Below, piece after piece: positions 26,923-36,725 of a stretch of DNA of 64,000 nt (position 1 is its first letter; every line of letters starts with the position of its first letter). The stretch lies in NCBI GenBank assembly GCA_023138975.1, contig JAGLON010000008.1, positions 209,561 to 273,560 on the forward strand. The letters are read 5' to 3'. The notes beneath the pieces were generated by a model that was not told where the DNA came from, searched no databases, and saw only the letters and a program-made list of their open reading frames with translations. The stretch is from Candidatus Zixiibacteriota bacterium. GTDB taxonomy: Bacteria > Zixibacteria > MSB-5A5 > GN15 > JAAZOE01. The translations under genes were made by a program, and so were the position numbers.

Positions 26923-28845
26923 ATGAGTTTCGTATTGCGTTATTTCACAATAAGCCTGTTAACCATCATTGTATTATCTGGATTAGTACAGTCACAAAAA
27001 TTCGGTAAAATCTCCGAAGAAGATTGGAATACCCAGCCACCGGAACAATTCCCCGAGGCGAAAGCAGTCATTATCTTTGATCATGCAGAAATGCTTATTA
27101 CTGCTTATCCTTTTCGAGTAAAGATCGAACGTCATGTACGGATAAAAGTATTCAATAAAAATGGGGCCGACGATGCTCTGAATATTGCTATTCCCTATTT
27201 TCAGGATGATAACGTTAAAGCAATAAAAGCCCACACTATTAATTTGAACGGCAAAAAAACCAGTGTAAAGAAGCACTATACTATAAGCGCAGAAACATTT
27301 AAACAACGAATATTCACTTTCCCTGCTGTCGAAGATGGAGCGATTCTTGAATATAAATATATTCATGCTCATAAGCGCTTCACTTTTCTTGACCCTTGGT
27401 ATTTTCAAAATAAGCTTTATACTCTGGAGTCTCGCTTCTCTGTAATTCCCTATCCCGGTTTTACATATTCTATATCCTCACATAATGTACCAGTAAAAAA
27501 TAGGAAAGCTGTCGTTGAAGAAGTCAGGCTTATGAAAGTCCAGGCTAAGAAATTTACATGGATGATGAATGATATTGTGGCAAGAAAAAACGAACCTCTT
27601 TCCGGAGCCATTGAGGATTATAAACCTTCTCTTCATTTCCAATTAAGAACATATCGGGATGGATATAACGATTTGACTTATTATAAGCACTGGGGATACA
27701 TTGGAGGCGGTATAATGAGTTGGCGAGATGACCTCATTGAAGAATGCGAGGATATTGTGCAAAGCCTGTCCGATTCTCTCTGTTCTCAATTGGAAAATCA
27801 AGATGATAGAATAAAAAGTTGCTACAGCTATGTGCGAGATGAAATAGAAACACGGTACGATACGGATAATAAAAATTTTAAATATCTTCTTAAGAAGAAA
27901 GCTGCCGGACCGTCTGAAAAGAACATTCTCTTATCTATCCTGTTACAAAAGCAAGGTATCGAAGCATATCCGATGATGATAGGCACCCGAGATCTACATG
28001 AAGCTCTTACACCAGAAAACAGTCAATTAAATATGATTAATCACACTATTTGCATCATCTCTCACGGTAGATATATTGATAGATATGCGACAGGACTCGA
28101 CACAAGAGATAAAAATGCCATCTATCCGTATTTATCTTCTGAAGTTTTGGTTGAGAATGGGATTGTTATAGAGAAAGATTCTGTCTGGATGATACCCCTA
28201 CGTCACCCGGAGCGGGATAACGGAATTGATGTGATGACGACCTTAGTTATAAACACTGACAGGTCGGCCGTTTGCTCGACAACGATATCTATCAAGGGCT
28301 ATAGTATGTCCGATTTTCGAGACATTGTATCAGATTCTGTATCGTCAGACAAATGGCTTAAAAGGCTTTATGGTAATATAGAAATAGATCATTCCGTTCA
28401 GGATATTGTCGTAAGTTATGACGCCGAACAGGACAAAATCACCTGCAATTTGGCCATACTTTTACCGGATTACTGTGACACAATTGACAAGAATCAAATC
28501 TTTGCTCCCTTTGTACTTTCAATGTTTGAAAATCCTTTTATATCATCGACAAGAGTATTCCCGATTGATTTTCGATATACCAGTCATCATCGAAACTTCT
28601 TACGAATTATTCTGCCGGAAGAGCAAATAGTGCATCAATTGCCGGATAATATTGACCATAAATCAAAAGGCTTAGATTACTCTCGAGACTGTCGGGCTCA
28701 AAACAACTTGATAACTATAAAGGAATATTTTAGTATCCACAAAACTTTCTACCCACGGGAAGATTATGAAGCCATAAAATCAACCTTTGATGCCATTGAA
28801 GCACTTCAGGAAGATCAAATACTCTTTACTGGGAGTACTCCATAA
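26923..28845 (+). CDS. Secreted DUF3857/transglutaminase-like protein, active-site cysteine lost
   Basis: About 640 residues. I start at ATG 26923, where GGAGG lies six bases upstream and a signal peptide begins at once (LRYFTISLLTIIVLSGLVQS); a longer frame from 26878 lacks these. The DUF3857 beta domain covers residues 30-230 (IIFDHAEMLITAYPFRVKIE). A transglutaminase-like core follows at about 280-410. In the place of the usual G-x-C-x-D the protein has AAGPSEKNILL, so the nucleophile cysteine is absent, though the histidine region (MINHTICII) remains. A C-terminal DUF2569-like beta region ends the protein. Its stop directly abuts the ATG of a paralogue that keeps the triad. It is probably a non-catalytic, periplasmic or surface partner of that paralogue. 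Confidence 0.85.
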   Translation: MSFVLRYFTISLLTIIVLSGLVQSQKFGKISEEDWNTQPPEQFPEAKAVIIFDHAEMLITAYPFRVKIERHVRIKVFNKNGADDALNIAIPYFQDDNVKAIKAHTINLNGKKTSVKKHYTISAETFKQRIFTFPAVEDGAILEYKYIHAHKRFTFLDPWYFQNKLYTLESRFSVIPYPGFTYSISSHNVPVKNRKAVVEEVRLMKVQAKKFTWMMNDIVARKNEPLSGAIEDYKPSLHFQLRTYRDGYNDLTYYKHWGYIGGGIMSWRDDLIEECEDIVQSLSDSLCSQLENQDDRIKSCYSYVRDEIETRYDTDNKNFKYLLKKKAAGPSEKNILLSILLQKQGIEAYPMMIGTRDLHEALTPENSQLNMINHTICIISHGRYIDRYATGLDTRDKNAIYPYLSSEVLVENGIVIEKDSVWMIPLRHPERDNGIDVMTTLVINTDRSAVCSTTISIKGYSMSDFRDIVSDSVSSDKWLKRLYGNIEIDHSVQDIVVSYDAEQDKITCNLAILLPDYCDTIDKNQIFAPFVLSMFENPFISSTRVFPIDFRYTSHHRNFLRIILPEEQIVHQLPDNIDHKSKGLDYSRDCRAQNNLITIKEYFSIHKTFYPREDYEAIKSTFDAIEALQEDQILFTGSTP

Positions 28846-30723
28846 ATGATCAGATTTGGAGCTGTTGTATTACTAGCACTTCTTATTCTAACTCATTGGA
28901 TCGATAAGACAGTAGCTCAGGAATATTCTGAGATTAATACTGCCGCAGTTGTTCAGTCTGAGGATATCAGTTTTGATATTCTCAAGAATGATAGAGCCAT
29001 TTATACTGTCCACCGTAAAATTAAAGTTTTCAATTCGGAGGGCCAATTTCATGGTGGTATTCAACTGCTTGACTCAGAATTCATGAAATTGAAAAGCTTT
29101 ACCGGTCTAATGTATAATTCTAACGGAGATACGATCGTCACAATAGAAAAAAAGGATGGATTAAAAACTTGCGGATTCTCGGCTTTTTCTTTTTTTGACA
29201 AAGATTGTAGTTGGTTCTATTATTTAACCAGTCAGGACTATCCATACACGATTGAATACTCCTATAAGATTGAAACGAAGTCTCTATTTTTCTGGCCAGA
29301 GTGGCATCCTCAAAGATCAATCCCAGTCAAACAATCAAAATACACTCTTTCGACTCCTAAAGAGTTTGAATATATTTCACAGGTAAAAGGAAACATACCG
29401 CCACCGGAACAAATATCCAACAAAGGTAGAGAAATTGTAATTTATGAAGTAACAGATATCATGCCTCTCAAGGAAGAAATGTATCCATATAATATCGAGT
29501 TATTTACGATAGGCGTTAAGTTTGCAGCGAATGAATATCAGTTAGACAAATACCGCTTTGCCGGGGGCAGTTGGAAAACTTTTGGGAATGACTACTATAA
29601 AATGGTGGACAATTGTTTCGCTTTAAATAATGAACAAAAGAAGTTGATTGAGCACCTTAAGAGTGAGTATCAAGACGAAAAACTCATTTGTGAGAAATTA
29701 CACGAGGAACTCAGATCCGGAATAAGGTATGTGGCCATTCAGATTGGCATAGGAGGGTGGCGTCCCTCTCTGTCTAAGCATGTCTTTGAGAGAGGCTATG
29801 GCGATTGTAAGGACCTGTCGACTTTGTATGTTTCGATGCTAAATTATATTGGTATCAAGGCAAATTTGGCGGCAATAATGACCAAGGGCAAGGGCATTAC
29901 TGATCCTTCTTTCCCATCCTTATACTTCAATCATGTGATTTTCTTTACGATTATTGATAATGACACAATCTGGTCAGATCCAACCTGCTCCTATTGTCAC
30001 ATTGGGGATTTACCATGGTGGGACGAGAATGTTTATGTCCTTGCCATAGATTCAACGGATAGCAAGATAGTCCAAACAGCAGCGTCAACCGCCGAGGATA
30101 ACTACTGCATAAGAAACATAGAAATCAATATTCACAAAAACCGTTCTGTGAATGTGAGCTATAAATTATCCGGCACAGGAAATATTGAATATAGGATAAA
30201 ATCTCTTCTTCATCACTCTAACACAGATAAGATTAAATCATTTTTACAGGAAGGTGACTTCCAATTAAGCAAGAAAGTGAAGTTTGATAGTGTCATTGTG
30301 AGCGATAATAACCATCCGACTATTTTCGCGACCAGCAGGATTAGAAATGCCATCCAATCAACTGATAATAAAAAATATTTGACATTCATTTTTTGCTCCA
30401 CCTTTCGCGAAAGGGAATGCGTAAAACTCACCGACCGAGTCTTTCCTCTTGATTTGCGAAACCCAATAACTTATGCTGATTCAATTATTATCAACATTCC
30501 TCCCGAGTGGAAAATAAGCCAACTTCCGGATCCTGTTAACTATGTAGATGAATTTGGCTCCTTGAAAATAAACTGTACTTTAACTGAATCACAGATAATC
30601 GTTTCTCGCATCAGGCAAAGCTTTAAGTATTACATTTCAACTGATATGTTGTCGGCGTTTAACACTCACTTGAAAACAATTGATGAACTAATGATTGATT
30701 ATATCGCTTTTATTCCTCAATAA
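28846..30723 (+). CDS. Secreted DUF3857/transglutaminase protein with intact triad
   Basis: A 625-residue paralogue of the preceding gene, starting directly after its stop. It has a signal peptide (VVLLALLILTHWIDKTVAQ), a DUF3857 domain (about 40-240) and a transglutaminase-like core with cysteine in GYGDCKDLSTL, histidine in FNHVIFF and aspartate in WSDPTC. Such proteins are frequent in FCB genomes, often in pairs, and are thought to act at the cell envelope; the reaction, cross-linking or proteolysis, is not known. The two genes form a single unit driven by the promoter at 26836. Confidence 0.87.
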   Translation: MIRFGAVVLLALLILTHWIDKTVAQEYSEINTAAVVQSEDISFDILKNDRAIYTVHRKIKVFNSEGQFHGGIQLLDSEFMKLKSFTGLMYNSNGDTIVTIEKKDGLKTCGFSAFSFFDKDCSWFYYLTSQDYPYTIEYSYKIETKSLFFWPEWHPQRSIPVKQSKYTLSTPKEFEYISQVKGNIPPPEQISNKGREIVIYEVTDIMPLKEEMYPYNIELFTIGVKFAANEYQLDKYRFAGGSWKTFGNDYYKMVDNCFALNNEQKKLIEHLKSEYQDEKLICEKLHEELRSGIRYVAIQIGIGGWRPSLSKHVFERGYGDCKDLSTLYVSMLNYIGIKANLAAIMTKGKGITDPSFPSLYFNHVIFFTIIDNDTIWSDPTCSYCHIGDLPWWDENVYVLAIDSTDSKIVQTAASTAEDNYCIRNIEINIHKNRSVNVSYKLSGTGNIEYRIKSLLHHSNTDKIKSFLQEGDFQLSKKVKFDSVIVSDNNHPTIFATSRIRNAIQSTDNKKYLTFIFCSTFRERECVKLTDRVFPLDLRNPITYADSIIINIPPEWKISQLPDPVNYVDEFGSLKINCTLTESQIIVSRIRQSFKYYISTDMLSAFNTHLKTIDELMIDYIAFIPQ

Positions 30724-30855
30724 CCAGTGTAAGAATAATCTGAGTTTTAATTGAGTTTTTTATGTCCCGAATTATAAAATTCACTGAAAGTCAAGAGTAC
30801 TTTTCCATCTCCTAAAGTTGAGAAGTGAGCGACTCAGGTAGCAAGTTAGTTGCAG

Positions 30856-31221
30856 CTATATCCATACATTTGTCTCTGCAGTCATATCTCCCCCAGAATC
30901 GCCAGTATTTACTGTATTTTCAGGTTCGACAAGTATAATCTTGCATTCCTTGTCAGCGAACGGCTTGTGCTCGATACCCTTGGGGACAACGAACATCTCT
31001 CCTTCCCTAAGATCAACGCTGCTGTCACGGAAATCAATCCTCATCGCTCCCTCAAGAACTATGAATACTTCGTCAGTATCAGCATGCTTGTGCCAGATAA
31101 AATCACCTTGAAATCGACCCAGTTTGAAGTGGTAATCGTTCATCTGTGCGATGATTTTCGGTGAAAAATGCTCTGAAAACTTGGCGAATTTATCTTCGAA
31201 GTTAATCGGTGATTGCTTCAT
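30856..31221 (-). CDS. Small cupin-domain protein
   Basis: A 121-residue single-domain cupin. Motif one is [16 protein letters not shown] with two histidines and a glutamate as metal ligands, and motif two is [13 protein letters not shown] with the third histidine. These proteins bind a metal ion and often act as isomerases, dioxygenases or sensors. The substrate cannot be read from the sequence. AGGAGAG lies four bases before the ATG. It stands as a separate minus-strand gene converging on the DUF3857 pair. Confidence 0.88.
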   Translation of the reverse strand: MKQSPINFEDKFAKFSEHFSPKIIAQMNDYHFKLGRFQGDFIWHKHADTDEVFIVLEGAMRIDFRDSSVDLREGEMFVVPKGIEHKPFADKECKIILVEPENTVNTGDSGGDMTAETNVWI

Positions 31222-31368
31222 AAATCTCTCCTGATATTTCCGTAATTATCATCCCGGTTGTTTATCATTCTATTATCAATAGCAATATACATGATAACTG
31301 GGTATAATCCGCCTGCATTTTACTGAGCAGGCGAATCAATCATTTTTGAGACACCTATAAGTCAATAC

Positions 31369-32052
31369 TTAAAAGTTATAAGCAAAACCCAGCATCAAAC
31401 GGGGCTCAATTTTCGGTTGGTCTATCGCATTATCAGCATCGTCATAGGTGTAGCCGTCGCGACCATTGGAATCGTCACCATCCGGGGAATACATTGTATC
31501 ATGACCTGTGAGACTAGATTTAAAGTAGTAATCAATCCCGAGGTGCAGAACAAGATCAAATTTAGGGCTTATCTTAAAAAATGATTCAAGCCCGCCGCCT
31601 ATCCCCCACTGATTACTTTTTACATCAAAGTCCTCATTTCCACCGATGTACTTAAAATTACTAACAAAACGGGCATGGCGAGGACCGCCAAACACATAGG
31701 CGCGCTGTAAATTAAAGATTTTAACCGGATATAGCATATCCAGCCTAAAATCAATCTGCCTGCCTTTTTTTTCAGGAATGCCGTTGGTGGCATCATTGAT
31801 AAAAACCTGTCGAGCTTCAGCAGACAGCCCTGGTTCTACCGAAGTGTACCCCAGAGCTAAACGGAGAGTCATCGGAAACTCAGCGGATAGATTACTAACC
31901 ATACCGTACGCCTGGAATCCAGGTCCGCCATAATAACCAAACTCAAATCCTCCCGTTAATACCGGACCGTCTGACTCGAGTGTTTCTCCGGCGGCAATAG
32001 TCATATTAAATAATAGTAGAACCCCCGCTATTACTAAAAAGACTCGTAACAT
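31369..32052 (-). CDS. Outer-membrane beta-barrel protein
   Basis: A 227-residue protein with a signal peptide (LRVFLVIAGVLLLFNMTIAAG) and alternating hydrophobic/aromatic strands ending in a C-terminal FAYNF, typical of outer-membrane barrels of 8-10 strands. Strands include GGFEFGYYGGPGFQAYGMVS and FDLVLHLGIDYYF. An acidic loop (SPDGDDSNGRDGYTYDDADN) could bind calcium. It resembles OmpA/opacity-type porin-like proteins generally but no specific family. Function is unknown. Confidence 0.75.
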   Translation of the reverse strand: MLRVFLVIAGVLLLFNMTIAAGETLESDGPVLTGGFEFGYYGGPGFQAYGMVSNLSAEFPMTLRLALGYTSVEPGLSAEARQVFINDATNGIPEKKGRQIDFRLDMLYPVKIFNLQRAYVFGGPRHARFVSNFKYIGGNEDFDVKSNQWGIGGGLESFFKISPKFDLVLHLGIDYYFKSSLTGHDTMYSPDGDDSNGRDGYTYDDADNAIDQPKIEPRLMLGFAYNF

Positions 32053-32377
32053 ATCTGCACCCTATCCTTTCGAATTGTTATTTCATAGCCATAGTGATCT
32101 AAACACAAATCCATCTAACAATCATAGACTATTATAGTACTCTTTTAATCGTCATCAAAGCTGTTATTCTTGAAACGGAGAGTAAAACTGGTCATAATTA
32201 ATTCAGTTCATACTGCTTTGTGCAGGTAGTATACAAGCTTTTTGCAAAAACCCATCAGCTTTATTATTCAGTAAACCATTACTATCTATACAGATGGCTA
32301 CATAGTAACTTTGACTAACAAAAGATGCCCTAAGAAAGGCATCTTTTGTTTATTTTATTTATTCGTAGTGATCACTT
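32053..32377. other. Intergenic region with a bidirectional terminator
   Basis: About 320 bases. Apart from the terminator at 32318-32349, listed separately, I see no gene, RNA or repeat here. Confidence 0.5.
32318..32349 (-). terminator. Bidirectional terminator after the selenoperoxiredoxin gene
   Basis: Perfect 12-base stem ACAAAAGATGCC / GGCATCTTTTGT with an eight-base loop; each arm is U-rich on the outside for its strand. It lies about 30 bases past the stop of the peroxiredoxin gene. Confidence 0.85.
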
Positions 32378-33088
32378 CTACTCAGGCTGCCAGACTTTCC
32401 ATACTTTTCCGACCAAATCGGGTCCCGGTTTTAGAGTCGGCTTTCCCGGTTCCCATCCGGCAGGACAAGCCTCGGCACCTTTGGTTTTTCTGACAAGTTG
32501 AAAAGCATGCACCTGCCGGATTGTTTCCTCGATTTTTCGACCAACAGGTGGTGTCATCACCTCCATCGCCTGAACAACTCCGTCAGGATCAATTATAAAC
32601 CGTCCACGAATATTAATTCCGTTTGCCTCGTCATAAACTCCGTAAACTTTTCCCAGATTACCAGATCCATCAGATACCATAGGCCAAGGAATGCCTTTCT
32701 TGGTCATTTTGGACAGTTCTTCCTCTTCCCATATTTTATGCACAAAGGCACTATCAGTTGATACAGATAAAACTTCAACCCCGAGTTTTTGAAGTTCATC
32801 AAACTTACCGGCGACCGCCGATAATTCGGTCGGTCAGACAAAAGTAAAATCGCCCGGATAGAAACAGATTAAGACCCATTTACCCAAATAGTCCGATAGT
32901 TTGATATTTATAAATTTCCCCTTGTGATAAGCGGGGGCTTCAAAGTCCGGCGCCTTACCGCCAACTCTTACCATAACCATTGTCTTTTCTCCTATATTAG
33001 CCTCTTTTTTTGTCTCATCTTCCGTCTCGGCGGCCTCACCAATTACAGTTCCGGTCGGTTTAGCACATCCAACAGGCTCATCTGGCAT
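32378..33088 (-). CDS. prxU: Selenocysteine peroxiredoxin (in-frame UGA at 32836-32834)
   Basis: Two open frames, 84 and 121 codons, lie in the same phase and are joined by a stretch of 31 sense codons and one TGA. Read through, they form a 236-residue AhpC/Prx1-type peroxiredoxin. The TGA occupies the peroxidatic-cysteine place: [20 protein letters not shown], residue 85. Downstream motifs are intact ([29 protein letters not shown]) and a resolving cysteine lies near residue 208 in [12 protein letters not shown]. The 35-residue N-terminal extension with [11 protein letters not shown] also occurs in known seleno-Prx proteins. AAGGAGG precedes the ATG by four bases. A SECIS-like hairpin follows the UGA. 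It reduces peroxides using thiols in the cytosol. Standard gene callers would split this gene in two. Confidence 0.93.
32802..32836 (-). promoter_or_regulatory. Bacterial SECIS element of the selenoperoxiredoxin
   Basis: Starting from UGA on the minus strand, a hairpin begins four to seven bases later: GAATTATCGGC pairs with GCCGGTAAGTTT-type sequence (five upper pairs, three A:U pairs, one mismatch, then further pairs), with apical loop GGUC. The loop opens 17 bases after UGA and starts with GG, as expected for SelB-dependent bacterial SECIS elements. An alternative, shorter fold directly at the UGA is also possible. Confidence 0.75.
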
Positions 33089-33349
33089 ATAACCTCCTTA
33101 TTATTGTTTTAAAACCATAATCTCTTTTTTGCATTATAATATCAATTGAGGGCAAATAATATATAATAATTAACAGGATATATTACACCTCTTTTACATT
33201 CTTACCTATGATTACAATTCGAGAAATATTTTTACTTCAGGATAACTCATTGAAAGTCGGGCAAATAAAACACTTCATAAAACAAGGAATGAACTCTTCA
33301 CTATTGAGTGCTCTATTATGATTTAGTTTTCTTTTACTAACAAAACTTT

Positions 33350-33700
33350 TTACAGTTTTATTCCAGCAGAATTTAATATGGTAACCATTAGCCAATAACA
33401 AAGGATTGTGATTCCACTTGAAATTGACAGGCTAAGGTAGAAGTTAAGTCCGGCTTTTAAGAGTAATGGTAAAGAAACAAATAAAGCTAACGATGGAATA
33501 ACAAGCCAAAAGACACTGGTTGCCAGAGAACTAACTTTTGTCACATCCTTTGTATCAACATAGAGCCAAATCATAGCCAGCACAGAAACAATAGGAATTG
33601 ACGCCAGTAACGCGCCAAAAAAGGAACTCCGTTTTGCTATCTCTGAAATTGCGACAATTGAAGCCGTTGTGATAACTATTTTAATTATGTAGTACATCAT
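33350..33700 (-). CDS. DUF3147-family membrane protein
   Basis: A protein of about 116 residues with four membrane segments (YYIIKIVITTASIVAISEIA; SFFGALLASIPIVSVLAMIW; SVFWLVIPSLALFVSLPLL; YLSLSISSGITILCYWLMV). The phrase AKRSSFFGALLASIPIVS is typical of DUF3147. I place the start at ATG 33700 because GGGGGAGG lies five bases before; a TTG 18 bases further upstream would include that ribosome-binding site. Function is unknown. Confidence 0.82.
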   Translation of the reverse strand: MMYYIIKIVITTASIVAISEIAKRSSFFGALLASIPIVSVLAMIWLYVDTKDVTKVSSLATSVFWLVIPSLALFVSLPLLLKAGLNFYLSLSISSGITILCYWLMVTILNSAGIKL

Positions 33701-33882
33701 ATGAGCCTCCCCCGCCAAAGCAGATACTTAGACAGGATGAATAATGGTCTAATAGAAGCATTTTTCATTAGAGATATATTTAGTCTTGTTTCGCAGAAAG
33801 TCAACTATATTTTTTATGCCTTGTATTATTCGGGTGGTTTGTATTTTACTACTGTATATTTAAGTTATCAAAACGACAAAAA

Positions 33883-34431
33883 CTATCCAAAAAAATCACT
33901 GATATCACACTTGAGTAGTGAATTGTAACGGGGCTTAGAAAATTTGAGAAGACTCTTTTGACTCTCGTAAAGCTTAAGTAAGTCACCCAATCGAGATTGA
34001 TAGTATGAAATTTCATGAGAGTCGGTTAAAAATAATATTTGGAGAGCCCTGTCGTTTTGTAGTGCTATCTCACAAAGTTTGTCAAGGAAATTTAACGATT
34101 TGAGTTCACTAGCAAGCAAACTATGCTCTATAGCATACATTGGTTCAGTTTGCTCCATCCTGAGAAGCAAATAACTTAAGGAATTCTGCTTGTCTGGAAT
34201 TTCCTGTGCAGTCTTTGGATTTCCCTTGACTACATCTTTTACCTTCTTCCACTGATTCTTTCTGCCTTCCACTATCTGTTGATAATTTTCTTGTAGTGTA
34301 AGAAAAGATTGGTATTCTCTCTCGTTCCTGGTGCTTTTAATTTCACAACTAAAGATTACGAGAGCAACTATCAATCCAAGTACAGTAGCAAGATTTGCAA
34401 AAGTTTGAACTGTCTCTGCAGTATTGATCAT
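33883..34431 (-). CDS. Hypothetical membrane-anchored protein
   Basis: About 182 residues. I start at ATG 34431, where GGAGG lies seven bases upstream. One N-terminal membrane helix (FANLATVLGLIVALVIFS) is followed by a cytosolic, helical, charged region. The layout resembles small DUF6082-like or phage-type anchored proteins, but I cannot name a family. It lies 87 bases downstream of the aquaporin gene on the same strand. Confidence 0.6.
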   Translation of the reverse strand: MINTAETVQTFANLATVLGLIVALVIFSCEIKSTRNEREYQSFLTLQENYQQIVEGRKNQWKKVKDVVKGNPKTAQEIPDKQNSLSYLLLRMEQTEPMYAIEHSLLASELKSLNFLDKLCEIALQNDRALQILFLTDSHEISYYQSRLGDLLKLYESQKSLLKFSKPRYNSLLKCDISDFFG

Positions 34432-34517
34432 CTCGTTGCCTCCGACAAAGTATGGTTGATTAAAAACCAACCATACATTTATCAACTATATTTTCATAGC
34501 TTATGCTTTGATGCTTC

Positions 34518-35207
34518 TTAATCTTCAGTACGTCCAATAAACTTGTAAATTGCCGCACCAATGGTAGCCCCGACAATTGGCGCTAACCAAAACAGCCACA
34601 GTTGAGCAACGGCCCAATCGCCAACAAAAATCGCGACACCGGTGCTTCGTGCCGGATTTACAGAGGTGTTGGTCACCGGAATACTGATTAAATGAATCAA
34701 GGTCAGACAAAGACCAATTGCTATCGGAGCCAAACCCTGCGGCGCTCGTTTATCCGTAGCGCCGAGAATGACCAGCAGAAACATCATGGTCATTACAACT
34801 TCAATGATCAAGGCAGAAACCAGGGAATAACCGCCCGGTGAATGAGCTCCATAACCATTTGACGCAAAACCTGCTGAAACATCAAAACCAGCCTGCCCGC
34901 TGGCAATGAGATAAAGCACTCCTCCAGCGGTAATGGCTCCAAGAACCTGAGCAACAATGTACGGAGGCAATTCTTTCGCCGGAAATCGCCCGCCCGCCCA
35001 CAGTCCGACCGAAACGGCCGGGTTTAGATGACATCCGGAGATATGACCAATCGCAAAGGCCATAGTAAGTACTGTCAAACCAAACGCCAGAGAAACCCCG
35101 AGCAAGCCAATGCCGACATCAGGAAACGACGCGGCTATCACCGCACTTCCGCACCCTCCAAGAACGAGCCAAAAAGTACCAAAATACTCAGCCGTATACT
35201 TTTTCAT
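34518..35207 (-). CDS. aqpZ: Aquaporin Z-like channel
   Basis: A 229-residue MIP-family channel from ATG 35207 (AGGAGAGG just upstream); an upstream extension to 35258 lacks support. It has six membrane helices and two NPA motifs ([17 protein letters not shown] and [16 protein letters not shown]). The C-terminal half keeps the narrow selectivity residues of water channels (histidine in LTLIHLISI and arginine after the second NPA), arguing for water rather than glycerol. It passes water across the inner membrane. It lies in the same minus-strand block as the Rh-type channel; arsenosugar genes begin nearby on the opposite strand. Confidence 0.92.
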   Translation of the reverse strand: MKKYTAEYFGTFWLVLGGCGSAVIAASFPDVGIGLLGVSLAFGLTVLTMAFAIGHISGCHLNPAVSVGLWAGGRFPAKELPPYIVAQVLGAITAGGVLYLIASGQAGFDVSAGFASNGYGAHSPGGYSLVSALIIEVVMTMMFLLVILGATDKRAPQGLAPIAIGLCLTLIHLISIPVTNTSVNPARSTGVAIFVGDWAVAQLWLFWLAPIVGATIGAAIYKFIGRTED

Positions 35208-35391
35208 AGTTCCTCTCCTACATGAGGTCAAGTCTGGTTTTGCTCTGATATTAGGCAACTCTTTTCAATAACAGCTTATCTTTTCATAGAGCATATTTCA
35301 ACAAAAATATAAATAGCATAATACAAGATTTAAAAACAGCAGAACCTGAGATAGGCTCTGCCGTTTAGTAATTAATACTTTCATATCTAAA

Positions 35392-36474
35392 CTAGTCAAC
35401 CATAAATTCCTCGGAATCAATGTATGGAGTGTTCCTTCTCCCTACCAAAGCCAGAATTTTCCCAACAATAAGCCCCGACAAAATCGCCAGCACAGCAGTG
35501 ATTAAGATTCCTTTAAATTGATTGCCCATGCTTACTCCATCGACAACAACCATAGCCACAAGGCCGCCAAAAAGTCCCGGCAGACCATGAAGATGTAAAA
35601 CGCCACAGGTGTCGATTTTCTTTATAGCAGCCTGGTTCCGACCTTGTATAACCGCATATCCGACGGTTGAAATCAAACCGGCACACAGACCAATTAAAAT
35701 GGCATAGCCCGGAGAAACTTTATCACAGGTTGAGCCAATCGCCACACCGCCGGCCAAAGCCGCATTGGCGATATCGGCAATATCGACTTTTCCTCTGATT
35801 TTCAACGACGCAATGTAAGTCGCCAGAGTCGATCCACACAAGGCAAAGATAACATTGACAATCGTCGAGGGGATTTCCTGTGCCGGGACCAGAGCGGCAC
35901 AGAAAGACGGCCAGAAAACCCACAGGACCATACTTCCCAAGAGGGAAAAGCGATCACTTGTATTATCAGATTCTATAGGTGTTTCAAACTCTTTCTTGGT
36001 CGTCATAGAATAGGCAACACCTATCCCGAACAACGCTCCGAAAGCATGAATAACTATTGAGCCTCCAGTATCAACAAAGGTACCATGCGTAACTAAGCCT
36101 AAACCACCTTCCAGAAGTATCCATTCATTGAATGCGTAAAACGGTATGAAAAGAAGTCCCAATATCATGTACTGATACATCTTGAGGCGACCAAGGACAG
36201 CTCCGGCGCAGATAAGAAGGCTGGCAGCTCCAAATTCCGCCAATATCAATCTTTCTATGTCCGAATCAACACCGCCTAAGATTCCCAGACTATCCTTAAG
36301 GAAGTACAATGGGATAGAAACGCTGACGAGTAAAAACGTAGCAGTAATAGCCGAACGACCATACTTTTTCACAAAGACCATAAGAAAGCCAAAACCCACA
36401 AGAAGCATGGCCATAATATGAATTGCACGCACGTACTGCTGGACTTCAAGAATAGATGATAATTCATCGTGCAT
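35392..36474 (-). CDS. Rh-type ammonium/CO2 channel
   Basis: A 360-residue Amt/Rh-superfamily channel with about eleven membrane helices. The motifs DTGGSIVIHAFGALFGIGVA and DTCGVLHLHGLPGLFGG match Rhesus proteins (paired histidines of the pore, Rh-type DTCGVxxLHG) better than bacterial AmtB. I start at ATG 36474 with AAGGAG eight bases upstream. Rh proteins conduct NH3 and perhaps CO2. No glnK is adjacent, as would be usual for amtB. Confidence 0.85.
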   Translation of the reverse strand: MHDELSSILEVQQYVRAIHIMAMLLVGFGFLMVFVKKYGRSAITATFLLVSVSIPLYFLKDSLGILGGVDSDIERLILAEFGAASLLICAGAVLGRLKMYQYMILGLLFIPFYAFNEWILLEGGLGLVTHGTFVDTGGSIVIHAFGALFGIGVAYSMTTKKEFETPIESDNTSDRFSLLGSMVLWVFWPSFCAALVPAQEIPSTIVNVIFALCGSTLATYIASLKIRGKVDIADIANAALAGGVAIGSTCDKVSPGYAILIGLCAGLISTVGYAVIQGRNQAAIKKIDTCGVLHLHGLPGLFGGLVAMVVVDGVSMGNQFKGILITAVLAILSGLIVGKILALVGRRNTPYIDSEEFMVD

Positions 36475-36725
36475 CGTAAATTCTCCTTGCCTCAACCTAT
36501 TGCTTTTAGGTTAAACTAAATACTTACACATTGAAATTTAAGACGGGAATTTATACTACCAAAAGGTCAATGTCAACCACCCTGGAAGAACTTATTTTGT
36601 AGTAAATAGAACCGCTTTACATAATCAATCTTTTATTGTAGAATACTTTCACATATCTGACAAATGCCAACGTATTACCTTCTAATATAATAAACGAATA
36701 TAAATCTTCAAAAATACAGGTCATT

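Noticed and set aside
32378..32743. Separate 121-codon peroxiredoxin fragment and frameshift or pseudogene reading
   Set aside because: The phase is the same as that of the upstream 84-codon frame, the codons in between are coding, and the only interruption is UGA at the catalytic position with a SECIS-like hairpin, so it is one selenoprotein gene.
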